64,000 nucleotides of DNA from JAWLCA01 sp041687395 (GTDB taxonomy: Bacteria; Pseudomonadota; Alphaproteobacteria; Rhodobacterales; Rhodobacteraceae): assembly GCA_041687395.1 (NCBI GenBank), contig JAWLCA010000020.1, positions 1 to 64,000 of the forward strand. Direction: 5' to 3'. The position numbers were made by a program, and so were the translations under genes. Of the stretch, positions 52,475 through 61,678 are shown one piece after another. A model generated the notes under the pieces. It did not search any database and was not told where the DNA came from. It saw nothing but the letters and a program-made list of their open reading frames with translations. The number at the start of each line of letters is the position of its first letter. Position 1 is the stretch's first letter.

Positions 52475-52668
52475 TACTCTCCCCGGTTGACGACGTGCCG
52501 ACAGAAACACGGCGCCGTTCGAAGCTTCTCGCCTCTGACTTTCTTGGATCGCCCCTTGGTCGGCAAGCGGCGTCTGTGCGCATGATGACCATGACAAATC
52601 CCAAGACGCAAGCACAAGTCCTGCAGGAAAGCGGGCAGAATTTTCTGGTTTCCGCGCAGGGCGCTGCG

Positions 52669-53616
52669 CTATCGGGGCTTGCTCGGCGAAGTAGCCCCTT
52701 GCGCGCATTGCTGACCATCTGACGGCTGACTGATCCCCGCATCTCGCACGATCTCGGCCAATCGCGCGAACTGGCCCGACAGGGGGCTTGTCTTTCGCCA
52801 GACCATCCCGATCGTCCGGCTGGGGCGCGGGTCGGGCAGACGGGCGATCGATACCGGGGCCGATCGGGTTTCGATCGGAACGGCCATCTGCGGGATCAGC
52901 GTCACGCCGATCCCGGCACCGACCATCTGCACCAGCGTCGAGAGCGAGCTGCCCTCCATCAGATCGCGGGGAAGGCTGGGCGACATCTTGCAGAAAGAAA
53001 GCGCCTGGTCGCGAAAGCAGTGGCCCTCTTCCAGCAAAAGCAGGCGCATCTCTCGCAGTGTCTCGGGGTTCGGGACGGGTTTGCCGGCGTCTTCCAGTGG
53101 GCGGACGAGCACGAAGTCCTCGGAAAACAGGGATTGCTCGCTCAGCGAGGCCTCCGAGACCGGCAGCGCCATGATCGCGGTATCGAGCCGCCCCTCGACC
53201 AGATCTTCGATCAGTTTCTGGCTGACGGCCTCGCGCGGTCTCAGGTCCAGCCCCGGAAAAGCCGCCGCAAGTTCCTGAATGACCCTTGGAAGCAGGTAGG
53301 GCGCGACGGTCGGGATCACCCCGATCCGAAGCCGCCCCACCAGCGGGCGCTGGGACGCGCGCGCCAGATCGGTGAGTTCATCGACCGATCGAAGGATGTC
53401 GCGCGCGCGGGCCGCGAAGTCCTCTCCAAGGTTGGTCAACCGGATGGTTCGTGCTCCCCGCTCGACCAACGGCGAGCCGAGGATTTCCTCAAGCTCCTTG
53501 ATCTGGATCGACAGCGCAGGTTGCGAAATGGCGCAGGCTTCGGCCGCGCGGCCGAAATGGCCGTGCTGGGCCAGCGCCTCGAAGTATCGAAGATGTCGCA
53601 TGGAAACCTGAGTCAT
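52669..53616 (-). CDS. oxyR: Hydrogen-peroxide-sensing LysR regulator OxyR
   Basis: A 315-residue LysR-type regulator. The winged helix (about 5–65) contains HGHFGRAAEACAISQPALS. The effector domain carries the redox pair C200 and C209 in EEGHCFRDQALSFC, matching the disulfide-forming cysteines of OxyR. Peroxide oxidation converts it to an activator. It is divergent from katG, its classical target. Confidence 0.93.
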   Translation of the reverse strand: MTQVSMRHLRYFEALAQHGHFGRAAEACAISQPALSIQIKELEEILGSPLVERGARTIRLTNLGEDFAARARDILRSVDELTDLARASQRPLVGRLRIGVIPTVAPYLLPRVIQELAAAFPGLDLRPREAVSQKLIEDLVEGRLDTAIMALPVSEASLSEQSLFSEDFVLVRPLEDAGKPVPNPETLREMRLLLLEEGHCFRDQALSFCKMSPSLPRDLMEGSSLSTLVQMVGAGIGVTLIPQMAVPIETRSAPVSIARLPDPRPSRTIGMVWRKTSPLSGQFARLAEIVRDAGISQPSDGQQCAQGATSPSKPR

Positions 53617-53640
53617 AGGTAGAATTTATCGGAACGATAG
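53615..53640. promoter_or_regulatory. Probable OxyR binding site between oxyR and katG
   Basis: The region contains ATAG at 53615–53618 and 53637–53640 and the inverted repeat TATCG (53627–53631) / CGATA (53635–53639). ATAG-type elements at about 10-bp helical spacing are the OxyR pattern. It overlaps the oxyR start codon, which would allow autorepression together with katG activation. Confidence 0.5.
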
Positions 53641-53793
53641 GAAAATGCAAATTCCGTTTATGTGTGGGCCATGCTAGAGGCAGTGGCGATCAGGGGGGCG
53701 GTCTGGTACGGATTCGCCCCGACGTCGGGCAGCCGGCCCGTCGCGGCCTCGTTGCTCCTGACGCGCGCAACGAACAGAAATTCGGAGGGTAAC

Positions 53794-55968
53794 ATGGATG
53801 GAAATGATCTGAAGGCGACAGGCAAATGCCCGATCATGCATGGTGGCAACACGGCCACCGGCACAAGCGTGATGGACTGGTGGCCGAACGCGCTTAATCT
53901 CGACATCCTGCATCAGCACGACACCAAGACAAACCCGCTGGGCAAGGGCTTCAACTATCGCGACGAGCTGAAGAAGCTCGATGTGGAGGCGCTTAAGAAA
54001 GACCTGCATGCGCTGATGACCGACAGCCAGGAGTGGTGGCCGGCTGACTGGGGTCACTATGGCGGCCTGATGATCCGGATGGCGTGGCATGCGGCCGGAT
54101 CCTACCGTCTGGCCGACGGCCGTGGCGGCGGCGGCACGGGCAACCAGCGCTTCGCTCCGCTGAACTCCTGGCCGGACAACGCGAACCTGGACAAGGCGCG
54201 CCGCCTGCTGTGGCCGATCAAGAAGAAATACGGCAACAAGGTCAGTTGGGCCGACCTGATGATCCTGGCCGGGAATATCGCCTATGACTCGATGGGCCTG
54301 AAGACCTTTGGCTTCGCATTTGGCCGCGAAGACGTCTGGCACCCCGAGAAGGACATCTACTGGGGCGCCGAAAAGGAATGGCTTGCGCCGTCCGATCAGC
54401 GGTACGGCGATGTCGACAACCCCGCGACGATGGAAAACCCGCTTGCTGCCGTCCAGATGGGCCTCATCTATGTCAATCCCGAAGGGGTGAACGGCAATCC
54501 TGATCCGCTCAAGACGGCGGCCCAGGTACGCGAAACATTCGCGCGCATGGCGATGAATGACGAGGAGACTGCCGCGCTGACCGCCGGCGGGCACACCGTC
54601 GGCAAGACCCACGGCAACGGACGGGCCGAAAATCTTGGCCCCGCGCCGGAAGCCGCGGACGTCGAGGAACAGGGGCTGGGCTGGAACAACCATACCACGC
54701 GCGGGATCGGCCGTGACACCGTGACCTCGGGGATCGAGGGGGCGTGGACCACGCATCCCACCAAGTGGGACAACGGTTACTTCGATCTGCTGTTCGGATA
54801 CGAGTGGGAGTTGAAGAAAAGCCCCGCTGGCGCCTGGCAGTGGATGCCGATCGACATCCGCGAAGAGGACATGCCGGTTGACGTGGAGGATCCGTCGATC
54901 CGCGTCATGCCGATCATGACCGATGCCGACATGGCGATGAAGATGGACCCGGTCTACCGCGAGATCTGCGAGCGGTTCCAGAAGGATCACGACTACTTCT
55001 CGGACACCTTCGCGCGCGCCTGGTTCAAGCTGACCCACCGCGACATGGGGCCGAAAGCACGCTACATCGGCCCGGATGTGCCGGGCGAAGACCTGATCTG
55101 GCAGGATCCGGTTCCCGCCGGCCGTACCGACTATGATGCGGCGACGGTGAAGTCGAAGATTGCGGCATCCGGTCTTTCGATCGGTGAAATGGTCTCGACA
55201 GCATGGGACAGCGCCCGCACATTCCGTGGCTCCGACCTGCGCGGCGGTGCCAATGGCGCCCGCATCCGGCTCGCCCCCCAGAAGGACTGGGAGGGCAATG
55301 AGCCGGCGCGTCTGGCCAAGGTTCTGTCGGTGCTGGAACCCATCGCGGCGGAGACCGGCGCAAGCATCGCCGACGTGATCGTGCTGGCTGGCAATCTTGG
55401 GGTCGAGCAGGCGGCAAAGGCCGCAGGCTTCGACATTGACGTTCCCTTTGCCCCCGGACGGGGCGATGCCACCGACGAGATGACGGACGCCGAGTCCTTC
55501 GACGTGCTGGAACCGGTCGCCGACGGCTACCGCAACTGGATGAAGAAGGACTATGTGGTCAGCGCCGAAGAGCTGATGCTTGATCGCACGCAGCTGATGG
55601 GGCTGACGGCACATGAGATGACTTGCCTCGTGGGCGGCATGCGCGCCATGGGAACCAACCACGGCGGCACGAAGCACGGTGTCTTCACCGACCGCGAAGG
55701 CGCGCTGACGACCGACTTCTTCGTCAACCTGATCGACATGGCCTACAAGTGGGTTCCGAAGGGCAACAACCTTTACGAAATCCGCGATCGCAAGACGGGT
55801 GAGGTGAAGTGGTCGGCAACGCGTGTCGATCTGGTCTTCGGCTCGAACTCGGTCCTGCGGGCCTATGCCGAAGTCTATGCCCAGGACGACGCTGCGGAAA
55901 AGTTCGTCAACGACTTCGTCTCGGCGTGGACGAAGGTGATGAACGCGGATCGCTTCGATCTGGCGTGA
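53794..55968 (+). CDS. katG: Catalase-peroxidase
   Basis: A 724-residue bifunctional haem enzyme that removes hydrogen peroxide. The distal triad R95, W98, H99 is in MIRMAWHAAGSYR. The W98–Y226–M252 cross-link residues required for catalase activity are all present (Y in IYVNPEG, M in FARMAMND). The proximal haem ligand is H267 in TAGGHTVGKTHG. The duplicated, haem-free C-terminal domain follows (about 420–724). GGAGG precedes the ATG. Confidence 0.97.
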   Translation: MDGNDLKATGKCPIMHGGNTATGTSVMDWWPNALNLDILHQHDTKTNPLGKGFNYRDELKKLDVEALKKDLHALMTDSQEWWPADWGHYGGLMIRMAWHAAGSYRLADGRGGGGTGNQRFAPLNSWPDNANLDKARRLLWPIKKKYGNKVSWADLMILAGNIAYDSMGLKTFGFAFGREDVWHPEKDIYWGAEKEWLAPSDQRYGDVDNPATMENPLAAVQMGLIYVNPEGVNGNPDPLKTAAQVRETFARMAMNDEETAALTAGGHTVGKTHGNGRAENLGPAPEAADVEEQGLGWNNHTTRGIGRDTVTSGIEGAWTTHPTKWDNGYFDLLFGYEWELKKSPAGAWQWMPIDIREEDMPVDVEDPSIRVMPIMTDADMAMKMDPVYREICERFQKDHDYFSDTFARAWFKLTHRDMGPKARYIGPDVPGEDLIWQDPVPAGRTDYDAATVKSKIAASGLSIGEMVSTAWDSARTFRGSDLRGGANGARIRLAPQKDWEGNEPARLAKVLSVLEPIAAETGASIADVIVLAGNLGVEQAAKAAGFDIDVPFAPGRGDATDEMTDAESFDVLEPVADGYRNWMKKDYVVSAEELMLDRTQLMGLTAHEMTCLVGGMRAMGTNHGGTKHGVFTDREGALTTDFFVNLIDMAYKWVPKGNNLYEIRDRKTGEVKWSATRVDLVFGSNSVLRAYAEVYAQDDAAEKFVNDFVSAWTKVMNADRFDLA

Positions 55969-55977
55969 TAGGATTGC

Positions 55978-56004
55978 GGCCCGCCGCCTTAGGGGCGGCG
56001 GGCC
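55978..56004 (+). terminator. Terminator of katG
   Basis: A perfect 11-bp GC stem (55978–55988 with 55994–56004) and a 5-base loop, nine bases after the katG stop. No T-run. Confidence 0.7.
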
Positions 56005-56171
56005 ACTTCGGCTCTGCATCGGCGGCCTTCACGGTTCGCTTCGCCGACGCTTGCTTGCCCATGTGCGGCAATTCGATAGAACTTCTTCCCTGAAAGTCAG
56101 GACGGCCCTGCCGCAGCAGCCCAACGCAGTGTGCTGCGGCTTGGACCTGTGACAGCAGGCGAGGGGAAGGG

Positions 56172-57413
56172 ATGCCGAAGCTCGATGTCATCACGATCGG
56201 TCGGTCTTCCGTCGACCTTTACGGCGCCCAGATCGGCGGCCGGCTTGAAGACATGGCGTCGTTTCGGAAATACATCGGCGGCTCGCCCACCAACATCGCG
56301 GCGGGCGCTGCGCGGCTAGGGCTGAGATCGGGCTTGATCACGCGTGTTGGCGACGAACACATGGGGCGCTTCATCCGCGAGGCCCTGGCCGCAGAAGGGG
56401 TGGATACACGCTGCATCGTTACCGACCCGGAACGCCTGACCGCGCTTGTGCTGCTCGGCATCCGCGATGAACACCGCTTTCCGTTGATCTTCTATAGCGA
56501 GAACTGCGCCGATATGGCGCTGGGTGACTCCATTGGTCCACGAACCGTCACGGTGACTGGCCCTTATTGCAGGTCTTCGCCTTCGATCACCGCGCGCAGC
56601 TGGAGCAGATGGCCGACGAGACCGGCGTCTCGCGCGACCGCATCGGCCGGTTCAAGGAGCTTTGCCTAGAGGCGGCGCTGCGCGTCGCTGCCGGACGTCC
56701 GGGGCACGGCATTCTCTGTGATGACCGCCTCGGCCGCCGCGCTTTGCACGCGGCGGCAGGCTCAGGCCTCTGGATCGGGCGGCCCGCGGAATACCCCGGC
56801 AGCCGTCCCCTGCGGCTTGAGCCTGATCTGGAGCCCGACTACGGTTCGGCGCTGTCCCAATGGCCGCTGGAGCAGGTGGTGAAGGTGCTTTGCCTTTATC
56901 ATCCCGACGACGATGCGGACCTGAAGGCCGCGCAAGACGCCACACTGATACGTCTGGCCCGAGCCGCGCGGGCCAATCGTCTTGAGCTTTTTCTGGAGAT
57001 CACGCCATCCAGAGTTGGGCGGGTGACCGATACCACGACGGCCGAGGTGATCGCGCGGATATACAGCTTAAGTATTTACCCTCGACTGGTGGAAGCTGGA
57101 GCCGACGGCGACCGATGCGGCCTGGGGGAACGCCTGCGCCGCAATCACCAGGAACGATCCCCACTGCCGCGGGATTGTGGTTCTCGGTCTCGATGCGTCT
57201 CAAGAGGATCTTGCCGAGAGTTTTGCCGTCGCCGCGCGTCACGAACTGGTCAAGGGCTTCGCGGTCGGCCGCACGATATTCTCCGATGCCGCCGTTGCCT
57301 GGCTGTCCGGTCGCATCGCCGATGAAGAAGCCATTGATAAAATGGCTGCCCGTTATGCCAATCTTTGTCAGCTATGGTCCAATGCGCGGGCCGAAGCGGG
57401 AGCAACAGCATGA
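56172..57413 (+). pseudogene. iolC: iolC (5-dehydro-2-deoxygluconokinase fused to DUF2090), disrupted
   Basis: Residues 1–125 are an IolC kinase start (ITIGRSSVDLYGAQIGG, GGSPTNIAAGAARLGLRS). After about 56550 the sense jumps to another frame as QVFAFDHRAQLEQMADETG, the start of the DUF2090 aldolase-like domain. The rest of the PfkB kinase, including its GAGD catalytic region, is gone (about 170–200 residues). A second frame change lies near 57080, after which LEPTATDAAWGNACAA and GLDASQEDLAESFAVAARHE resume to the stop at 57413. Two lesions make an inactive gene unless the frame change is a sequencing error. Confidence 0.85.
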
Positions 57414-59248
57414 CCGGGACAATCCGACTGACCGCTGCGCAGGCGCTGATGCGCTACCTCGCGGCACAGAGGAACGAGGACGGCGTGCCGTTCCTTGCCG
57501 GGTGCTGGGCGATCTTCGGGCACGACAATGTCGCTGGGCTGGGCGAGGCGCTGCACGGGATTGGCGACGCCTTTCCCACATGGCGGGGCCACAACGAACA
57601 GGGCATGGCGCACGCGGCCATTGCCTATGCCAAGGCGCTGAACCGCACACGCGCGATGGCCGTGACCACATCGATTGGCCCCGGGGCGCTGAACCTAGTT
57701 ACAGCCTGCGCTGCAGCCCATGTGAACCGGCTGCCGGTCCTGTTTCTGCCCGGCGATGTGTTTGCCGACCGCGCGCCCGATCCGGTGCTGCAGCAGCTTG
57801 AGGACTGGCGGGACGGCACTGTCTCGGTCAACGACGCCTTTCGCCCGGTGAGTCGATATTTCGACCGCATCACCCGACCAGAACAACTGCTGACCGCGCT
57901 ACCGCGCGCGATGGCTACGATGACCGATCCGGCCGACTGCGGCCCAGTAACGCTGTCCCTCTGCCAGGACGTGCAGGCCGAGGCTTTCGACTGGCCTGCC
58001 AGCTTCTTCGCGCCGCGCGGCTGGCCCCGCCGTCGGCCCCGCCCCGACCGGCACGAGGCTGAGGCCGCCGCTGCCGCCATCCGGGCGGCAAGGCGTCCGT
58101 TCCTGATTGCAGGAGGTGGGGTTCACTATGCTGAAGCCTGTGAGGCCCTGCGCACCTTTGTCGAGAGGCACAACATTCCCATGGGCGAGACACAGGCCGG
58201 AAAGTCGGCCCTGCCGTGGGATCACCGCCTGAACCTGGGTTCGGTCGGCGTCACGGGCTCGTCTGCGGCCAATGCAGTCGCAGCCGAGGCCGACCTGGTG
58301 ATCGCCGTGGGCACACGGCTTCAGGATTTCACCACGGGATCCTGGGCGCTGTTCGAGGCTCAAGATCGGCGCATCGTGGCAATCAACGTGACCGCCCGCG
58401 ACAGCCTGAAGCACGACTCCGTGCCGGTCGTTGCCGATGCGCACGAGGCGCTGACCGAGATCTCGGGGCTGCTCGGCGATCACCGCGCCGTCGACGTCGA
58501 TCCGGCGCTAAAGGCCGACTGGCTGGCCGCGGTGGATCGCGTGACCGCCGCGCCGCAGGGCAACGCGCTGCCCACCGACATGCAGGTGATCGGTGCGGTG
58601 CAGCGCAGCCTGCCGGAGGACGCCATCGTCGTCTGCGCCGCCGGCGGCCTGCCGGGAGAGTTGCACAAGCTGTGGAAGGCCTGCCGCCCCAACGGCTATC
58701 ACTTGGAATACGGCTTCTCGACCATGGGCTACGAGGTTGCGGGCGGCTTGGGCGTGAAGATGGCCCATCCCGACCGTGAGGTGGTCGTGATGGTCGGCGA
58801 CGGAAGCTACATGATGATGAACTCGGAACTCGCCACCAGCGTGATGCTGGGGCACAAGATCATCGTTGTGCTGCTCGACAACCGGGGCTTCGGCTGCATC
58901 AACCGGCTGCAAATTTCCTGCGGGGGCGAGAGTTTCAACAACCTTCTGGATACCGCACGCGGTATTGTCGAACCCTCGGCCATCGACTTCGCCGCCCACG
59001 CGGCTGCGCTGGGCGCAAACGCCGAAAAGGTGGGTTCCATCGGCGAACTCGAATCCGCGATGGTTCGCGCCCAGGCCTCTGACCGCAGTCATGTCATCGT
59101 CATCGATACCGATCCCATGGCCACGACGCCGGAGGGCGGGCACTGGTGGGACGTGGCCGTCGCCGAAGTGTCGGGCCGCCCGCAGGTGCGCGTGGCTCGT
59201 GCGGCATACGAGGCGAAACGCAAACTCCAGCGCCAGGACCAGGACTGA
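57410..59248 (+). CDS. iolD: 3D-(3,5/4)-trihydroxycyclohexane-1,2-dione hydrolase
   Basis: A 612-residue thiamine-diphosphate enzyme of myo-inositol breakdown that opens the cyclohexanedione ring. The N-terminal TPP domain contains GHNEQGMAHAAIAYAKAL with the catalytic glutamate. The C-terminal TPP domain has the cofactor motif VMVGDGSYMMMNSE followed by LDNRGFGCINRLQ. Its ATG overlaps the iolC stop by four bases. The open frame to 57365 is not used. Confidence 0.93.
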   Translation: MTGTIRLTAAQALMRYLAAQRNEDGVPFLAGCWAIFGHDNVAGLGEALHGIGDAFPTWRGHNEQGMAHAAIAYAKALNRTRAMAVTTSIGPGALNLVTACAAAHVNRLPVLFLPGDVFADRAPDPVLQQLEDWRDGTVSVNDAFRPVSRYFDRITRPEQLLTALPRAMATMTDPADCGPVTLSLCQDVQAEAFDWPASFFAPRGWPRRRPRPDRHEAEAAAAAIRAARRPFLIAGGGVHYAEACEALRTFVERHNIPMGETQAGKSALPWDHRLNLGSVGVTGSSAANAVAAEADLVIAVGTRLQDFTTGSWALFEAQDRRIVAINVTARDSLKHDSVPVVADAHEALTEISGLLGDHRAVDVDPALKADWLAAVDRVTAAPQGNALPTDMQVIGAVQRSLPEDAIVVCAAGGLPGELHKLWKACRPNGYHLEYGFSTMGYEVAGGLGVKMAHPDREVVVMVGDGSYMMMNSELATSVMLGHKIIVVLLDNRGFGCINRLQISCGGESFNNLLDTARGIVEPSAIDFAAHAAALGANAEKVGSIGELESAMVRAQASDRSHVIVIDTDPMATTPEGGHWWDVAVAEVSGRPQVRVARAAYEAKRKLQRQDQD

Positions 59249-59253
59249 AGCTC

Positions 59254-60162
59254 ATGATCCTTTACGGAACCAATCCCATCGCCTGGTCCAACGATGACGA
59301 CCAGTCCCTCGGCGCGGATATCCCGCTCGAGCAATGCCTGCGCGAGGCAGGCGAGATCGGCTTCGACGGGATCGAGAAGGGCCACAAGATGCCCAGGGAC
59401 CCCGCCGCGCTGCAGGCCGCTCTGGCGCCGCACGGGCTGCGCTTCGTCTCGGGCTGGCATTCCCTGAACCTGCTGACCCAGTCTGTCGACGACGAGAAGC
59501 GCGCGATCCAGCCACATCTGGATCTGCTGAACGCCATGGACTGCAGCGCCTGCATTGTCTGCGAAACATCGAACGCGATCCATGGCAATGATGCGGTTCC
59601 GCTGGCCGACAGCCCGCGGATCGAGGGCGAGGCGGCATGGTCGAAGTTCGGGGCCGATGTCGAGGCCATCGCGAATCATGTGGCCGCACAGGGCCTGACG
59701 CTGGTGTATCATCACCACATGGGCACGGTGGTCGAGACGCCTGAGGAGATCGACCGTTTCATGGCGGCCACGGGACTGGCGACGTGGCTTCTGCTCGACA
59801 CCGGGCATTGCTTCTTCGGTGGCGGCGATCCGGCACTCCTGGCGCGCAAGTACATGAGCCGCGTTGCACATATCCATGCCAAGAATGTCCGCCCCGCCGT
59901 CATGGCGCAGGTCCAAGACCAGCGGCTGTCGTTTCTTGAGGGCGTGCGTCGGGGCGTCTTCACCGTGCCTGGCGACCGCGAGGGCGGGGTGGATTTCCCG
60001 CCGGTGCTGAGGATCGCGGCCGAGCATGGCTATTCCGGCTGGTTGGTGATCGAGGCCGAGCAGGATCCGGCGGTGCGCAATCCCGTTACATATCAGTCGA
60101 TGGGCCTAAGGGCGCTGAAGTCGATGGCACGTCAGGCCGGTCTCGACCGGGTGTCCGCATGA
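59254..60162 (+). CDS. iolE: myo-Inosose-2 dehydratase
   Basis: A 302-residue xylose-isomerase-like TIM barrel enzyme that dehydrates 2-keto-myo-inositol. It has the family opening GTNPIAWSNDD, metal-site motifs LVYHHHMGTVVETPEEIDR and LLDTGHCFFGGGDP, and HIHAKNVRP. It starts five bases after iolD and overlaps iolB by four bases. Confidence 0.92.
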   Translation: MILYGTNPIAWSNDDDQSLGADIPLEQCLREAGEIGFDGIEKGHKMPRDPAALQAALAPHGLRFVSGWHSLNLLTQSVDDEKRAIQPHLDLLNAMDCSACIVCETSNAIHGNDAVPLADSPRIEGEAAWSKFGADVEAIANHVAAQGLTLVYHHHMGTVVETPEEIDRFMAATGLATWLLLDTGHCFFGGGDPALLARKYMSRVAHIHAKNVRPAVMAQVQDQRLSFLEGVRRGVFTVPGDREGGVDFPPVLRIAAEHGYSGWLVIEAEQDPAVRNPVTYQSMGLRALKSMARQAGLDRVSA

Positions 60163-60971
60163 CCGGCGGGCTGCTGCGGCGACCGACGGGGGATCGGGGA
60201 AAGGTGCACGACATCACGCCCGAACGCGCCGGCTGGGACTATGTTGGATTCGGTCTCTATCGCCTCGACCAAGGAGACAGCGCGGCCGAGGCCACTGGCG
60301 AGACCGAGGTGATCCTGGTCCTGGTCGAGGGCAGGGCGCGGATTGCGGCGAGCGGGGAGGACTTCGGCGAATTGGGTGACAGGATGAATGTGTTCGAGCG
60401 CAAGCCGCCGCATGCCATCTATGTCCCGGCGGGGTCTGACTGGACCGCCACCGCGACCACGCCCTGCACGCTGGCCGTTTGCACCGCGCCGGGCCGGTCG
60501 GGGCGGTCGGCGCAGGTGATCGGTCCCGTCGGCGTCCCGCTGATCGACCGGGGCAGGGGGGCGAACCTGCGCCACATCCACGCGCTCGCTATGGAAGACC
60601 GCGATGTGGCCGACAGTCTGCTGGTGACCGAGGTCTTCACGCCCCAGGGGAACTGGTCGTCCTATCCGCCGCACCGGCACGACGAGGACGACTTCCCGAA
60701 CATGACCTATCTGGAGGAAACCTATTATCACCGTTTGAACCCGCGAACAGGATTCGGCCTGCAACGGGTCTTCACCGAGGACGGCAGCCTGGACGAGACG
60801 ATGGCCGTGGGCGACGGCGACGTGGTGCTGGTGCCCAGGGGCCACCATCCCTGTGCCGCACCCTATGGGTTCGAGCTTTACTACCTCAACGTGATGGCCG
60901 GGCCGCAGCGGAAGTGGCGGTTCCGGAACCACCCTGATTTCGATTGGATCGCGGTGCGCGACGCCGGCTGA
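60159..60971 (+). CDS. iolB: 5-deoxy-glucuronate isomerase
   Basis: A 270-residue bicupin. Metal-binding residues are seen in SSYPPHRHDEDDFPN and in the later GHHPCAAPYGFELYYLNVMAG. It isomerises 5-deoxy-glucuronate to 5-dehydro-2-deoxygluconate, the substrate of the IolC kinase that is broken in this operon. iolA and iolG are not in the window. Confidence 0.92.
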   Translation: MTGGLLRRPTGDRGKVHDITPERAGWDYVGFGLYRLDQGDSAAEATGETEVILVLVEGRARIAASGEDFGELGDRMNVFERKPPHAIYVPAGSDWTATATTPCTLAVCTAPGRSGRSAQVIGPVGVPLIDRGRGANLRHIHALAMEDRDVADSLLVTEVFTPQGNWSSYPPHRHDEDDFPNMTYLEETYYHRLNPRTGFGLQRVFTEDGSLDETMAVGDGDVVLVPRGHHPCAAPYGFELYYLNVMAGPQRKWRFRNHPDFDWIAVRDAG

Positions 60972-61018
60972 GGCCTACCAGTCTGACCCCACGCCCGCCG
61001 CGAGCGACCGCCACGGAG

Positions 61019-61576
61019 TCACGCCGATTCACCGGTCAGGCGATGCTTGAGCCAGGTGACGACCTCGGCGACCTCTTCCTCGTCGACGACCTTCACGTTC
61101 AACAGTTCCATCGCGCGGATGCCGTGGACGGCAAGGAACGCGAGCGTTGCCAGCGCAGGATCCGAGGCGTTGGCGCGGATCCGGTCGAGGAAGTCGCGCT
61201 CATACCGGCGCACTGGGGCTAGCAACTCCGGATCCTCTGCCAAGGCGGCGAGAAGGCCAGAGGGCGGTGGATCACCCAGCCGCCGCTCGTTCAGGAAAAA
61301 TTCGACATAGGCGGAAATCAGGACATCCTTGCGCGCATCGGTTTCGCGGGCGCGCAGCATCCCGTCGAAGTTTGACAGAAATTCCTCGACCAGCGCCTCG
61401 AGGAGCTTGGTTTTGGACGGGAAATGGTAGAGCAGCCCGCCCTTCGACACACCGGCCCTCTGTGCCACGGCATCAAGGGACAGGTGCCCCGGACCGTCCG
61501 ATCGGGCCAGCGCATCGGCTGCGGCAAGAATGCGGCTTCTGGTCGATTTCGCTGCGGCAGATGGATCGGTCGGCAT
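61019..61576 (-). CDS. TetR family repressor of the RND efflux operon
   Basis: A 185-residue regulator. The N-terminal helix-turn-helix (about 12–58) contains LSLDAVAQRAGVSKGGLLYHF. The variable ligand-binding domain follows. The ATG at 61576 has GAGGTG upstream; the much longer open frame to 62455 is a shadow of the efflux gene. It is divergent from the RND genes with a perfect palindrome between them, so it very probably represses them. Confidence 0.88.
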   Translation of the reverse strand: MPTDPSAAAKSTRSRILAAADALARSDGPGHLSLDAVAQRAGVSKGGLLYHFPSKTKLLEALVEEFLSNFDGMLRARETDARKDVLISAYVEFFLNERRLGDPPPSGLLAALAEDPELLAPVRRYERDFLDRIRANASDPALATLAFLAVHGIRAMELLNVKVVDEEEVAEVVTWLKHRLTGESA

Positions 61577-61586
61577 CAGCACCTCG

Positions 61587-61613
61587 TTGACTTTACCGTC
61601 CGGACGGTATAGT
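61587..61613. promoter_or_regulatory. TetR operator palindrome in the efflux promoter
   Basis: TACCGTCCGGACGGTA (61594–61609) is a perfect 16-bp palindrome. It lies between TTGACT (61587–61592) and TATAGT (61608–61613), which could be the plus-strand -35 and -10. A repressor bound here would block the efflux operon and, being 18 bases from the tetR start, its own gene. Confidence 0.75.
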
Positions 61614-61678
61614 TGCCCGGTCCGGAATTCAAGGGGCGGGTGCGGCATGCCTGCCGCTGGAAAAGCGAGTAAGCGGCA

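Noticed and set aside
53631..53658. GGAAC followed by CGTT before katG, suggesting another EcfG promoter
   Set aside because: The spacer is 19 bases, outside the 16–17 seen at the other nine sites; OxyR control explains the region better.
53674..56019. 781-codon minus-strand frame opposite katG
   Set aside because: A shadow of the catalase-peroxidase gene, which has all catalytic residues on the plus strand.
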